NCBI RefSeq assembly: GCF_020829645.1
Contig: NZ_JAIVFS010000018.1
Location: 1 to 64,000, forward strand
Direction: 5' to 3'
Length of the DNA: 64,000 nt
DNA from: Nostoc mirabile CHAB5784
GTDB lineage: Bacteria > Cyanobacteriota > Cyanobacteriia > Cyanobacteriales > Nostocaceae
Shown here: positions 1-7,527 of the stretch, piece after piece
Numbering within the stretch: the first letter of the stretch is position 1
Layout: each line of letters opens with the position of its first letter
Notes under the pieces: model-generated
What the model was told of the DNA's origin: nothing
Seen by the model: the letters and a program-made list of their open reading frames with translations, nothing else
The model's database searches: none
Translations under genes and position numbers: made by a program

Positions 1-127
1 GTCGCGGATAAATGGGTAATGAGGTATGCGTGACAAGCACCAAGTCATTGAGGAGCCGTGTGAAGGGAAACCTTCATGCACGGTTTTGAAGACCAACGGG
101 GTTGGTGACAACCTCGTTGAGTTTAAT
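1..127 (+). mobile_element. 3' end of a group II intron (domains V and VI)
   Basis: Domain V is seen at 53-86, opening with GAGCCGTG and closing with GCACGGTTT around a GAAA-type loop. Domain VI follows at 91-123 as a long hairpin (CAACGGGGTTG pairing with CAACCTCGTTG), with an unpaired A at 120 as the likely branch point. Seven bases later GTTTAAT ends at 127, the usual AY terminus. Only the 3' end lies in the window. It is on the + strand, antisense to the acr3 gene it touches. Family assignment rests on domain V, which is highly conserved. Confidence 0.85.
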
Positions 128-1164
128 AAATAACGTTTCTCAAACCAGAAAGCAACATTAACAAGACCAATCAATACAGGCACTTCCACCAGAGGCCCGA
201 CGACGGCAGCAAAAGCAACACCCGAATTAATGCCAAATACTGCGATCGCAACTGCGATCGCTAGTTCAAAATTATTTCCGGCGGCTGTAAAAGCTACACT
301 TGCGGCTCTAGAATAGTCTGTCTTAATCCGCCAAGCCATGTAAAAGCTAACCAGAAACATGATCACGAAGTAAATGATCATCGGAATTGCAATCTTCACC
401 ACATCCAGGGGTATTTGAACGATCAAATTCCCTTTCAAACTGAACATAACCACGATTGTAAATAACAGAGCAATCAGCGTGATCGGGCTAATTTTAGTCA
501 CAAATTTCTCATGATACCACTGCTTGCTTTTCACCTTCACTAGGAAGAAACGAGTCAAAAATCCCCCTAAAAAAGGAATACCAAGATAAATAAACACACT
601 TTGGGCAATCTCGGCAATGCTTACATTAACAACACTGCCTTGTAACCCAAACAGTGGCGGCAGTACAGTGATGAAAAACCATGTATAAGGACTATAAAAA
701 ATGACTTGAAAGATACTGTTGAAGGCAACCAATCCAGCCGTGTATTCTGTATTGCCTCGTGCCAAGTCACTCCACACAACTACCATTGCAATACAACGGG
801 CTAATCCAATCAGAATCAATCCTGTCATGTATTCTGGATAACCATGTAAAAAGGTAGCCGCCAGAGCAAACATCAGAATTGGCCCAATGATCCAATTCTG
901 AATTAGCGATATACCGAGAATTTTGCCGTTGCGAAATACATCCCCTAATTCTTCATACCGCACCTTAGCTAGAGGTGGGTACATCATCAAAATTAATCCA
1001 ATGGCGATCGGTATATTGGTTGTTCCTACTTGGAACTGGTTGATAAAGGCTTCTACTCCCGGAAAGAAATAGCCCAGAGCAACACCGATAGCCATTGCTA
1101 AAAAAATCCACAAGGTTAGGAAGCGGTCAATAAAGGAGAGGCGTTTTAAAGTCTTTTTGTTCAT
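128..1164 (-). CDS. acr3: ACR3-family arsenite efflux permease, 3' end interrupted by the intron
   Basis: The product is a polytopic inner-membrane arsenite/H+ antiporter of the Acr3 (BASS-like) family. About 345 codons are present from the ATG at 1164, with roughly ten hydrophobic segments. The family's essential cysteine is visible in [10 protein letters not shown] (about Cys124), and the late helix motif [11 protein letters not shown] carries the conserved Glu. The reading frame meets the 3' end of a group II intron at position 127/128, just after a VAFWFEKRY segment that normally lies within the last few residues of the family. It then runs open through intron sequence to the window edge, so the native stop is lost and a foreign tail would be added. 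The intron is antisense to the gene, so it could not splice from this mRNA. The gene is the last of a minus-strand ars locus headed by arsR at 2294. Activity may survive, because only the extreme C-terminus is altered. Confidence 0.88.
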
Positions 1165-1189
1165 ACAGCCTCCATACACCTTACATTAT

Positions 1190-1219
1190 TAGGACTTACG
1201 CACGAGTTACGGAATAACG
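1190..1219. repeat. Solo end of the TAGGACTTACGCA element family
   Basis: TAGGACTTACGCACGAG and the following GGAATAACG match the terminal sequence of the complete copies at 13481 and 16306. Only one end is present here. It sits where the pstS-like pseudogene loses its reading frame, next to another dispersed Nostoc-type repeat (GCGTAGGCGTAGCCCGCCG). Confidence 0.6.
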
Positions 1220-1254
1220 TGATAGTCTTTAGCGTAGGCGTAGCCCGCCGCAGG

Positions 1255-1672
1255 CATCGCCTCTGTAATGGGATAGACCGTGCTGGAACCATCAATTTTA
1301 ATTGTTGCTGTTGGGGAGCATCCCAATGCAAGCAAATTTACCAAGTTAGCAGGTAGTCATTGCGAATGGAGCGTTCGCGGTAGCGTCTCGTAAGAGAAGC
1401 GGAATGTTCGCCCAAGGCGTTCCCGAAGGGTAGCAATCGCAGCATCTAGACTTTGCGATTGCTTCGCTTCATTTCATTACGCTCGCAATGACAAAATATG
1501 TTTTTACACATTTGGGATGCTCCCTTGCTGTTGCAGCCTTACCAGAATCTCTTACCTCAGTAACCTTCTGTGACTGCTGAGTTTGAGTAGATGTGTTGGA
1601 TGCTGCTGTACAACTGGTCGTCAAAGCCAACATTCCGAGTGCAAGAGCCAATTCCTTTGCTGCTGTGTTCAT
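1255..1672 (-). pseudogene. PstS-like phosphate/arsenate-binding lipoprotein, broken
   Basis: The first piece (1672-1525) starts at an ATG and encodes a lipoprotein signal peptide with a lipobox ending LTTSC, followed by a Thr/Gln/Ser-rich linker. Reading is cut at 1524 by a 211-bp repeat element and resumes at 1313 with TIKIDGSSTVYPITEA, the characteristic N-terminal strand of PstS-type phosphate-binding proteins. It is lost again about 18 codons later in a second repeat. The rest of the gene is absent. PstS-like proteins are known neighbours of arsenic genes in cyanobacteria. Its place between arsR and acr3 suggests it once belonged to the ars regulon. No functional product is expected. Confidence 0.75.
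1314..1524. mobile_element. 211-bp non-autonomous element with 9-bp target duplication
   Basis: The ends are inverted copies of GGGAGCATCCCAA. The flanks carry the direct 9-mer TTGCTGTTG at 1305-1313 and 1525-1533. Removing the element and one 9-mer restores the pstS-like reading frame from KAATA into TIKIDGSS. The inside is made of other dispersed repeats and encodes nothing. A 24-bp stretch identical to its right end recurs at 19301-19324, at the break point of the PAS-GGDEF pseudogene. Confidence 0.8.
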
Positions 1673-1716
1673 TGACCCCACCCCTGTGAGTTATATCAAA
1701 AGTATATCTCTATCAT

Positions 1717-1732
1717 TTCAAAAAAAATTGAT
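1717..1732. promoter_or_regulatory. Candidate ArsR operator before the pstS-like gene
   Basis: TTCAA-N6-TTGAT (ATCAA-N6-TTGAA on the minus strand) lies about 45 bp upstream of the pstS-like start. The same interrupted inverted repeat with the same spacing occurs at the arsR start (2293-2308). ATCAA/TTGA half-sites are typical of ArsR/SmtB-type operators. Binding is inferred. Confidence 0.5.
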
Positions 1733-1967
1733 TTGTCAATCCTTAGACAACTAGAAGGAAACAAAACATTACAAAAAAAATTGATGAATTTTTAACAAAG
1801 TTTATGGGTTTAATTCCCCTGCCTAAGAAGGGCAGTATGTTTTACGGTGGGGTTCAAATCCCCAAACGCTCTTTACCAGACGCACTCGCGTTCGCTAATG
1901 CAAAACTTAATTACGAATTACGAATTACGTAGCTTGCTTCTCGCCTTTGGCGAGTATTACGAATTAT

Positions 1968-2294
1968 TTAAGTCTCGCAGGGGGGACGAATCGGTAATAT
2001 TGGGCTAAAGCGGCGGAATTCTGCTAGATACTGTTCTAAGGCAACAAACTGCGGCAGATTGAGGCTGTAGTAAATCCAGCGCCCTTCTTGACGAGCGCGA
2101 ACTAAACCCGCTTCTTTCAGGGTTTTGAGGTGAAAAGACAGTTTAGACTGAGTGGTTCCCAGATGGTCGCACAGGTCACACACGCATAGTTCTTGAGAGC
2201 GCAGCAGTTCTAATACCTTAATCCGTAGGGGGTCAGACAGGGCATGAAAGCCAGCAGCGATCGTATCAGGAGTGAAGGTGCTATTAGAAGCCAT
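1968..2294 (-). CDS. arsR: ArsR-family arsenic-responsive repressor
   Basis: A 108-residue winged-helix repressor that would release DNA when As(III) binds. The metalloid-binding motif ELCVCDLC is present in helix 3, followed by the recognition helix region TTQSKLSFHLKTLKEAGLV and the beta wing RARQEGRWIYYSL. The ATG at 2294 is preferred to an upstream in-frame TTG at 2297 because family members start near MASNSTFTPDTIA. It is first in a minus-strand arsR / pstS-like / acr3 order. An ATCAA-N6-TTGAA inverted repeat overlaps the start codon, which fits autorepression. The gene looks intact although its downstream targets are damaged. Confidence 0.9.
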   Translation of the reverse strand: MASNSTFTPDTIAAGFHALSDPLRIKVLELLRSQELCVCDLCDHLGTTQSKLSFHLKTLKEAGLVRARQEGRWIYYSLNLPQFVALEQYLAEFRRFSPILPIRPPCET

Positions 2295-2308
2295 CAACTT
2301 TTTTTGAA
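2293..2308. promoter_or_regulatory. Candidate ArsR operator at the arsR start
   Basis: ATCAA-N6-TTGAA overlaps the arsR start codon and would place a repressor over the translation/transcription start. It matches the site at 1717-1732 in sequence and spacing. Confidence 0.5.
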
Positions 2309-2497
2309 GTATTTCTTTATGGTAAAGTCTAATTGAATAGTATTAGTACTTAAAAAGACCCGAAGTGTCTGATCAAAAAAGTCCACCAGCAGTAATTGGA
2401 GTAGTGTCTTGTTTTTGAAGATTTATTGATAATGATAATTGCTTGACCGAGTTTTTTTGGTATTCGTCCTGTAATTGCTATTAGTTAACTAACTAAC

Positions 2498-2818
2498 TTA
2501 ACTAGCGTACAGGCGCAAGCTTTTTTCGACCAAGGAGTTAAGGCTTTGTCCCTCTTTCTTTGCAAGAAATACAATTTTTTTGTGTAAATCAGGGTCAATT
2601 CTCACCATGAATTTACCTGAGAATGGCTTATCAGCCTCCTCTCCACGTTCTCTACAAAAATCTAAATAATCATCCACTGAATCAGAAAAAGCTTGTTTTA
2701 GTTCGTCTACGCTACTACCTTGAAAAGTAATCACGTCCCGAATATTAATTACTTCACCGTGAAAAATTTCTGCCTCAGCATCAAATTCTACAGATGCTTC
2801 ATATCCTTTATATTTCAT
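2498..2818 (-). CDS. hicB: HicB-family antitoxin
   Basis: A 106-residue protein with the HicB partial RNase-H-like fold at the N-terminus (MKYKGYEASVEFDAEAE, then GEVINIRDVITFQGSSVDEL) and a ribbon-helix-helix DNA-binding tail from about residue 72 (RIDPDLHKKIVFLAKKEG, then SLNSLVEKSL). HicB neutralises the HicA mRNA interferase and represses the operon. It overlaps the end of the upstream hicA by eleven bases, as usual for hicAB operons. Because hicA is frameshifted here, this is probably an orphan antitoxin. Confidence 0.88.
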   Translation of the reverse strand: MKYKGYEASVEFDAEAEIFHGEVINIRDVITFQGSSVDELKQAFSDSVDDYLDFCRERGEEADKPFSGKFMVRIDPDLHKKIVFLAKKEGQSLNSLVEKSLRLYAS

Positions 2819-3091
2819 CGTTTTCAGTCCCCGCTTCTTTAATCCCCGCTTCTGTCAAGAACCGCCGCATCGACTTAACAGCACCTTTGTCAGTTTCTTT
2901 TTCAGGGTGTGGTCTGTGAAATGTAGCTCTTATATCATTAAGAGCAAATCTGACTCTTGACCCTCAACATCTGATACCTCTGCACCAAGAGCAACTAATA
3001 AAGACTCTATATCACTCCAGAAAATATTTGATCTGATGGGGTTTTGAAAAAGGGCATCAAGAGTTTTTTGGTGTTTACTGTTAAGTTCCAT
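2808..3091 (-). pseudogene. hicA: hicA toxin gene with a one-base frameshift
   Basis: From the ATG at 3091 the frame gives an HicA N-terminus (MELNSKHQKTLDALFQNPI, then WSDIESLLVALGAEV) and then stops after a frame change near position 2965. The next frame continues with the HicA core GSRVRFALNDIRATFHRPHP and ends KSMRRFLTEAGI, overlapping the hicB start. The span is one base short of a multiple of three, so a single-base loss explains it. HicA is a small double-stranded-RNA-binding-fold ribonuclease. The conserved His would fall after the break, so full-length toxin is not made unless frameshifting occurs. Confidence 0.8.
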
Positions 3092-3096
3092 TTTGA

Positions 3097-3117
3097 TAGT
3101 ATCATATACTGATACTA
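3097..3117. promoter_or_regulatory. Perfect palindrome at the hicAB promoter
   Basis: TAGTATCA-TATAC-TGATACTA is a 21-bp inverted repeat lying 6 bp upstream of the hicA start. It includes a TATGAT -10-like hexamer on the minus strand. A HicB ribbon-helix-helix dimer would be expected to bind such a site. Operator function is inferred. Confidence 0.55.
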
Positions 3118-3263
3118 TGATTTCCGAAAATTGTTACACTTTGCAAAATCTTAAAGATTAAGGTAACAGTTACAAAACTGTACTTCCGACTTCCGACTTC
3201 TTTAACCTACTTTGATTTCTTCTCGCCTACTTACGAATTACAAATTACGAATTATTTTAAGGT

Positions 3264-3974
3264 TTATAGTCGATTTTTAGTTGGAATCACAATCATCGAG
3301 AAATAGGGTACTTCGGCTGGATCAACTTCATCCAGAGGTATGATGCGTTGCTGTGATGTTGATGCCCGCTCAATATATCTTGCCCGTGATGCTAGCCCTA
3401 ATTTATGCAAGATATCTCGTACTTTGGTAAAGTGACGACCTAGCTTCATAATTGCTGCTGCGTCGGTCATCAGCAGATGTGTAGTCAATTCTTCTGCTGG
3501 CAATGGTGCGGGTAAGACTGTGAGAATATCGGTGTAGTAGGTGAAAGGTACACCCAAGGCTACCGGACAAGCCATCAGCGAAGAAACTCCGGGGACAACT
3601 TCTGTTTCATACTGGTCACATAACCGGGTGAACAGGTACATGAATGAGCCATAAAAAAATGGATCACCCTCGCATAGCACCACGACATCTCGACCGGCTG
3701 CTAAATGGTCGGCGATTGGTTCAATTTCCTTGTCATAAATAGATTTTGCCTTTTCTGGTTCCAAAGCGCGGGGGAGATGAAATAACACCTCAATTTGATT
3801 GCCAGGAAGATACTGCGCCACGATCGCTCTAGCAATACTTTCTTTATCTGTGGCTGATTGATAGGCTACCACAGGAGCCGCACGTAATAACCGCAGTGCT
3901 TTCAGAGTCAATAGTTCGGGATCGCCTGGGCCGACACCAATTCCATAAAGACGACCTTTGGTTTTCATATTCAT
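3264..3974 (-). CDS. cobI: Precorrin-2 C20-methyltransferase
   Basis: A 236-residue SAM-dependent methyltransferase of the tetrapyrrole methylase fold, which methylates precorrin-2 at C-20 on the way to cobalamin. The N-terminal SAM loop YGIGVGPGDPELLTLKALR and the second motif CEGDPFFYGSFMYLFTRL are present, and the length is normal. The ATG at 3974 overlaps the cobH stop (ATGA), so translation is probably coupled. An alternative in-frame ATG lies two codons later. It is the last gene of cobG-cobH-cobI and is likely under the riboswitch at 6376-6480. Confidence 0.93.
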   Translation of the reverse strand: MNMKTKGRLYGIGVGPGDPELLTLKALRLLRAAPVVAYQSATDKESIARAIVAQYLPGNQIEVLFHLPRALEPEKAKSIYDKEIEPIADHLAAGRDVVVLCEGDPFFYGSFMYLFTRLCDQYETEVVPGVSSLMACPVALGVPFTYYTDILTVLPAPLPAEELTTHLLMTDAAAIMKLGRHFTKVRDILHKLGLASRARYIERASTSQQRIIPLDEVDPAEVPYFSMIVIPTKNRL

Positions 3975-4597
3975 TCTTCCTCCGTTGCCAAGGCGTTAAC
4001 TGCTGCGGCTGCGATCGCACTTCCACCGCGCCGACCATGTAAGGTTAAAAATGGTACATTTCTGCTGTCTGCTGCCAACGCGGCTTTCGATTCGGCTGCA
4101 CCGACAAAACCAACTGGAAAGCCTAAGATAATAGCAGGTTTCGACGCTCCTTCATCGAGCATTTCTAATAGCCTAAACAGTGCTGTGGGCGCATTGCCAA
4201 TTGCGATCACTGATCCTTCAAGGTGCGATCGCCATAATTCTAGGGCTGCCGCCGACCTTGTAGTATTTAGACGCTGGGCAATTTCTGGCACTTCCGGCTC
4301 GTTGAGGGTACAGATAACTTGATTATTTGCCGATAACCGCCGCCTGGTAACGCCATCGGCAACCATCCGGCAATCGCACAGAATTGGCGCTCCTGCTGCT
4401 AGTGCTGCCCTTGCAGATTGTACTGCTGTTGGTGAATATCCCAAGTCAGTGACAATATCCGTCATTCCACAGGCATGAATGAGACGCACAGCAACTTTTG
4501 CTACATCTGGCGGCAGCACATCTAGGTTCGCTTCTGACCGGATGATTGCAAAAGAATTACGGTAAATTTCGTTGGCATCTCGGATGTAGTCGGGCAT
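3971..4597 (-). CDS. cobH: Precorrin-8X methylmutase
   Basis: A 208-residue CobH/CbiC protein that moves a methyl group from C-11 to C-12 to form hydrogenobyrinate. The catalytic His is in RLIHACGM (His41), followed by TDLGYSPTAV and GAPILCDCRMVADGVTRRRL, then the late NAPTALFRLLEM motif. Length is typical. It overlaps cobI by four bases and follows cobG after a 200-bp repeat-filled gap. Confidence 0.93.
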   Translation of the reverse strand: MPDYIRDANEIYRNSFAIIRSEANLDVLPPDVAKVAVRLIHACGMTDIVTDLGYSPTAVQSARAALAAGAPILCDCRMVADGVTRRRLSANNQVICTLNEPEVPEIAQRLNTTRSAAALELWRSHLEGSVIAIGNAPTALFRLLEMLDEGASKPAIILGFPVGFVGAAESKAALAADSRNVPFLTLHGRRGGSAIAAAAVNALATEEE

Positions 4598-4798
4598 TCG
4601 ATTTGGGATTTGGGATTTTGGATTGATTTGTTAATTAACCGCAGAGGCAATAGAGTTGCCAGTGCGTTGGGCGGGTTCCCCGACTTGTTCGCGCAGCGTC
4701 TCCCCTTGGGAGAAGCAACTGGCGCAACACAGAGAAAGAGAAACAGATTTCTAAGTATTGATTAAATTCAGGATTTACGCAAACTACCTCTCAAACTT
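4598..4798. repeat. Repeat-filled gap between cobG and cobH
   Basis: The gap holds a dispersed palindromic repeat (GTGCGTTGGGCGGGTTCCCC, then AAGCAACTGGCGC), whose inverse copy is near 27920. It also holds a partial TAGGACTTACGCA-type end near 4771 that runs into the cobG 3' end. No gene is seen. Confidence 0.6.
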
Positions 4799-6370
4799 TT
4801 ATTTCTCCGTGTTCTCTGTGCCTCTGTGGTTCAATTTTTCTGCATATCGATTAGCAAATTCCCCAAAAGACTCATCAGAATTTAGGCGTTGAATTTTATG
4901 TACATATAGCATCCGCTCTATTAATGCCGGTAGCTCGGCAAAAGTTACATTTTGATACAGTTCACGTCCGAATTTCTGGTTGCTGTCACCAACATAAACG
5001 TGATAGCCCTCCACAGTTCCATTATCAGCCTCAATGCTGACACCAAGCAGAGTAATATCACTCTTGCTATGCTGGGCGCAGGATTTTTCGCACCCGCTAA
5101 AGTGGATATTAACAGGGCAATCCAGAGTGAGGCGAGTTTCAAGATACTTTGCTAATGCTAATGCATGAGTTTTGGTATCCGTGGCAGAAGCGGCGCAACC
5201 CTTTTTTCCAGAACAGGCAACTAATGCACTCTTGATGTTAGTTGCTGAGGAATCTAATCCTAAGAAAGCAATTTCACTTTGGACATCAGCAACCCATTGC
5301 TGAGAAATATCTGTTATCAGCAAATTTTGCCAGGGGGTTAACCGAAGAGTGCCGCTAGCGTATTTTGTTGCTAAATCTGCCAAACCCCGCATTTGGCTAC
5401 TCTCCAGTCGCCCAAGGGGTAAGACGACACCAAGATAAAATAAGCCTTTCTGACGTTGGGGGTGGATGCCAATATGCTGATACTTAGCATCTGACCTCTC
5501 CCCCAACCCCTCTCCTGCAAGGAGAGGGGAGAATTTCTCCCCCTTCCCTAATAGGGAAGGGGGTTGGGGGGTTAGGTCACTGTACAAAAGAGGGAAAGGT
5601 AGACGCTGTTCAACTTGCTGGAGATAATTTTCACAACCCAAAGTATTCAATAACTCTAAGAGCCGTAGCCGACGCTTACTTGTAGTATTACTATGAGCTA
5701 GATAGACCTCTGCCAAAGCTGCCAAGACGGGCAAACATTTCTCTGGTGATAACAAAATTCCCATATCGCTGGGCGGTTGACCTTTTGCACCTACACTGAG
5801 ATAAAGGCGGAAGTAAACATTACCGTTAACTAAGACAGCAGCAAATAAGATATCATTCAAGCGATCGCACACCCGAATTATCCCACCACCATCAAAGCAA
5901 ACGCTAAATTTTGCCGACAGTCCCGAAAGCGCCGGATGTGCAGCAATATAATCATCCCAACCTTGGACAAAAGGGCGGGTGTCGATTAATTCTAGCGGGT
6001 CGATACCAGCAGTTGGGCTGGTCATAACATTGCGGATGTGGTCTACAACAGGATTGCGAGAACCCAATCCTATATTCTGTAGATGTTTCAGAACCTCAGC
6101 ATTTATCCCCGTGCGGATTTCGCGGACTTGTAGATTAGCTCGATTAGTCACATCTACATAGCCGCCACCGTGCTGTTCTGCTATATCTGCGATCGCACGG
6201 CACTGCTGACTACTAATAATTCCACCTGGTATTCTAATTCGAGATAATATACCATCGGCGGCGGGTGTCGCATAAAACAAGCCAGGACAAGCGGCAAATC
6301 CAGAAAGCAAACTTGTAACTCCTTCCCCGTGCAACGCAGGGAGTAGACGGTGAGTGTGTCTTGAAGACAT
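4799..6370 (-). CDS. cobG: Precorrin-3B synthase (CobG, sulfite-reductase-like)
   Basis: An iron-sulfur monooxygenase of the aerobic B12 pathway that converts precorrin-3A to precorrin-3B. Two half-repeats of the nitrite/sulfite reductase fold are visible, starting CPGLFYATPAADGILSRIRI and HIGIHPQRQKGLFYLG. The Fe-S ligands are in SGKKGC and SGCEKSCAQH. The frame is open from 6454, but the codons upstream of 6370 lie inside the cobalamin riboswitch. The ATG at 6370 (MSSRHTHRLL) is therefore preferred, giving 523 residues. Two oddities are visible. About 30 residues at 264-294 come from an 88-bp palindromic repeat (5492-5579) kept in frame, and the last ten residues (NHRGTENTEK) are encoded by another dispersed repeat. 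Whether the enzyme tolerates these is unknown. Confidence 0.9.
   Translation of the reverse strand: MSSRHTHRLLPALHGEGVTSLLSGFAACPGLFYATPAADGILSRIRIPGGIISSQQCRAIADIAEQHGGGYVDVTNRANLQVREIRTGINAEVLKHLQNIGLGSRNPVVDHIRNVMTSPTAGIDPLELIDTRPFVQGWDDYIAAHPALSGLSAKFSVCFDGGGIIRVCDRLNDILFAAVLVNGNVYFRLYLSVGAKGQPPSDMGILLSPEKCLPVLAALAEVYLAHSNTTSKRRLRLLELLNTLGCENYLQQVEQRLPFPLLYSDLTPQPPSLLGKGEKFSPLLAGEGLGERSDAKYQHIGIHPQRQKGLFYLGVVLPLGRLESSQMRGLADLATKYASGTLRLTPWQNLLITDISQQWVADVQSEIAFLGLDSSATNIKSALVACSGKKGCAASATDTKTHALALAKYLETRLTLDCPVNIHFSGCEKSCAQHSKSDITLLGVSIEADNGTVEGYHVYVGDSNQKFGRELYQNVTFAELPALIERMLYVHKIQRLNSDESFGEFANRYAEKLNHRGTENTEK
5492..5579. repeat. Palindromic repeat inserted inside cobG
   Basis: The ends are TGACCT and AGGTCA, and the inside consists of two C/G-rich hairpins (CCTCTCCTGC with GGAGAGGGGA, and CCCTTCCCTAATAGGGAAGG). 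It falls between the two halves of CobG, where a linker would be expected, and keeps the frame open. Related CCCCTCTCC-type hairpins occur at about 16150 and 18350. Confidence 0.7.
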
Positions 6371-6375
6371 CTTGA

Positions 6376-6480
6376 GAGTTGGCATTCTGACTTGGGCGAT
6401 CCCATCACAGCTGCGGCACAGTCCCGGAATTTCACCGGAGTTTCCCAACTCCAAGCTTTAGTAATTTAGCACGAGAACGT
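6376..6480 (-). promoter_or_regulatory. Cobalamin riboswitch upstream of cobG
   Basis: Read on the minus strand, the region carries the core motifs of the B12 aptamer in order: GGAGTTGGGAAACTCCGG, CCGGTGAAATTCCGGGAC, TGTGCCGCAGCTGTGATGG, and the B12-box tail AAGTCAGAATGCC. The B12-box end is 14 bp upstream of the chosen cobG ATG at 6370, so ligand binding could directly hide the ribosome-binding region. Adenosylcobalamin would be expected to repress cobG and probably cobHI. The exact 5' boundary is not certain. Confidence 0.9.
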
Positions 6481-6552
6481 AGTCATAAAATTTAATGCTT
6501 CATATTTTGAATCAACCTATAGCAGTTCTCGCTTGCGTCAAATACAGGTGAT

Positions 6553-6799
6553 CGTAGGGGCTAAGCTTTGCTCATTAGTGTCAACTTAACGTAAAAGTCA
6601 TGTCCCGCAAGGAACTGAAGTTCCTTGGCTTTTAGCGAAAGTCTTCTTTTAATGACTAAATATAGCCAAAAATCTTTAGTCTACTTCAGTAGACTTTAGC
6701 TAAAAGCCAAAGAACTTTAGTTCGAGGCGGGCGAGGAAGCCAACAGTTAAGCTATTTCTAGTTAAGTTGACACTTGTGAGCAATGCTGTGCCCTTACCG
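6553..6799. mobile_element. MITE-E copy 1 nested in a palindromic target
   Basis: The inner element (6578-6773) has ends GTGTCAACTTAACG and GTTAAGTTGACAC. It lies in the middle of an outer inverted repeat (CGTAGGGGC..., and GCAATGCTGTGCCC...). The inside carries REP-like hairpins: GCAAGGAACTGAAGTTCCTT, GTCTACTTCAGTAGAC and GAACTTTAGTTCGAGGCGGG. The surrounding stretch 6481-6889 has no gene. Confidence 0.7.
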
Positions 6800-6889
6800 T
6801 GTATCGTCTCCACGCCCAAAGACGTGAGTTCGACGGCTCATGTAGTAACCGCCTAATTAGCTTAATAAAAAAACCTCTCCCTGGTTTTA

Positions 6890-7348
6890 CTACGCAAAAC
6901 CGTCCCTCTCCGAGTCGGAGAGGGACAGATTTGAACGAAAAACATAATTTTGAGCCACTTTCCAATAGCGCGAGAACCGCTTGAGGTCAATATAGCCATC
7001 ATAGTCAAAAAATGGTTCTACTTCTAGCACTTCCACTGCTATAGAACCGTCCATTTGATTGCAGATATCATCAAATCGGGGACTCGGACTGTTAGCTGTG
7101 ACAACTAAATTCGCATCATGTTCTTGAGCAAAAGCTAAAATTTCTTGTGCCACATTACCACGACGGATAACAACGGGTAACTCTAGCAAACATTCGTAGA
7201 TAAAAGCGATGCGTTTGAGACTCAGTTGCCATTCCTCTATCAAAGCCTCGTCCCAAACCCAGATAGCTGGGGCATCCGGGTATTTTTGTAGTACAGGGTT
7301 GTATGGACTGAGGCAATCTCCATGTACCCAAACAATTGGTTTAGTCAT
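6890..7348 (-). CDS. Stand-alone photolyase-like N-terminal alpha/beta domain
   Basis: A 152-residue protein with the start of a photolyase/cryptochrome antenna domain (KPIVWVHGDCLSPYNPVLQ). It continues with a Rossmann-like pattern: APAIWVWDEALIEEWQLSLK, IAFIYECLLELPVVIRRGN and HDANLVVTANSPSPRF. It has no FAD domain of its own. The upstream gene (7528-8415, same strand) encodes only the FAD-binding half, so the two probably form a split photolyase/cryptochrome-like protein. The last 15 or so residues (SLSDSERDGFA) come from a short palindromic repeat, so the native C-terminus may be altered. Light or DNA-repair function is inferred from family only. Confidence 0.65.
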   Translation of the reverse strand: MTKPIVWVHGDCLSPYNPVLQKYPDAPAIWVWDEALIEEWQLSLKRIAFIYECLLELPVVIRRGNVAQEILAFAQEHDANLVVTANSPSPRFDDICNQMDGSIAVEVLEVEPFFDYDGYIDLKRFSRYWKVAQNYVFRSNLSLSDSERDGFA

Positions 7349-7367
7349 TAGTCATTAGTCATTAGTC

Positions 7368-7501
7368 ATATCATGTCCGGCTAATTAGTTACAGTTACCA
7401 CATCTGTGCAAAAATCGGAAAACCCTCTTTCCCCCAGCAAGAATAGCAAGAACAGCAAGAACTGCGGTCTTAATGATAAGTCTTTAACCGGACACGATAT
7501 C
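7368..7501. mobile_element. 134-bp MITE with ATATCRTGTCCGG ends
   Basis: Inverted ends ATATCATGTCCGG and CCGGACACGATATC enclose a non-coding segment with short direct repeats (AGCAAGAA). It sits between the two photolyase-like genes, next to a heptamer tract (TAGTCAT) at 7341-7369. No clear target duplication was found. Confidence 0.6.
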
Positions 7502-7527
7502 AATGGTCAATAGTCAAGAGTTATTTA

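Noticed and set aside
1840..1880. tRNA-like T-arm (TGGGGTTCAAATCCCCA)
   Set aside because: No matching acceptor, D-arm or anticodon arm is found upstream. Similar GGGTTTAA/TCCCC text recurs near 50740 as a dispersed repeat.
6371..6454. N-terminal extension of cobG
   Set aside because: The sequence is the cobalamin riboswitch core, so the open frame there is fortuitous.
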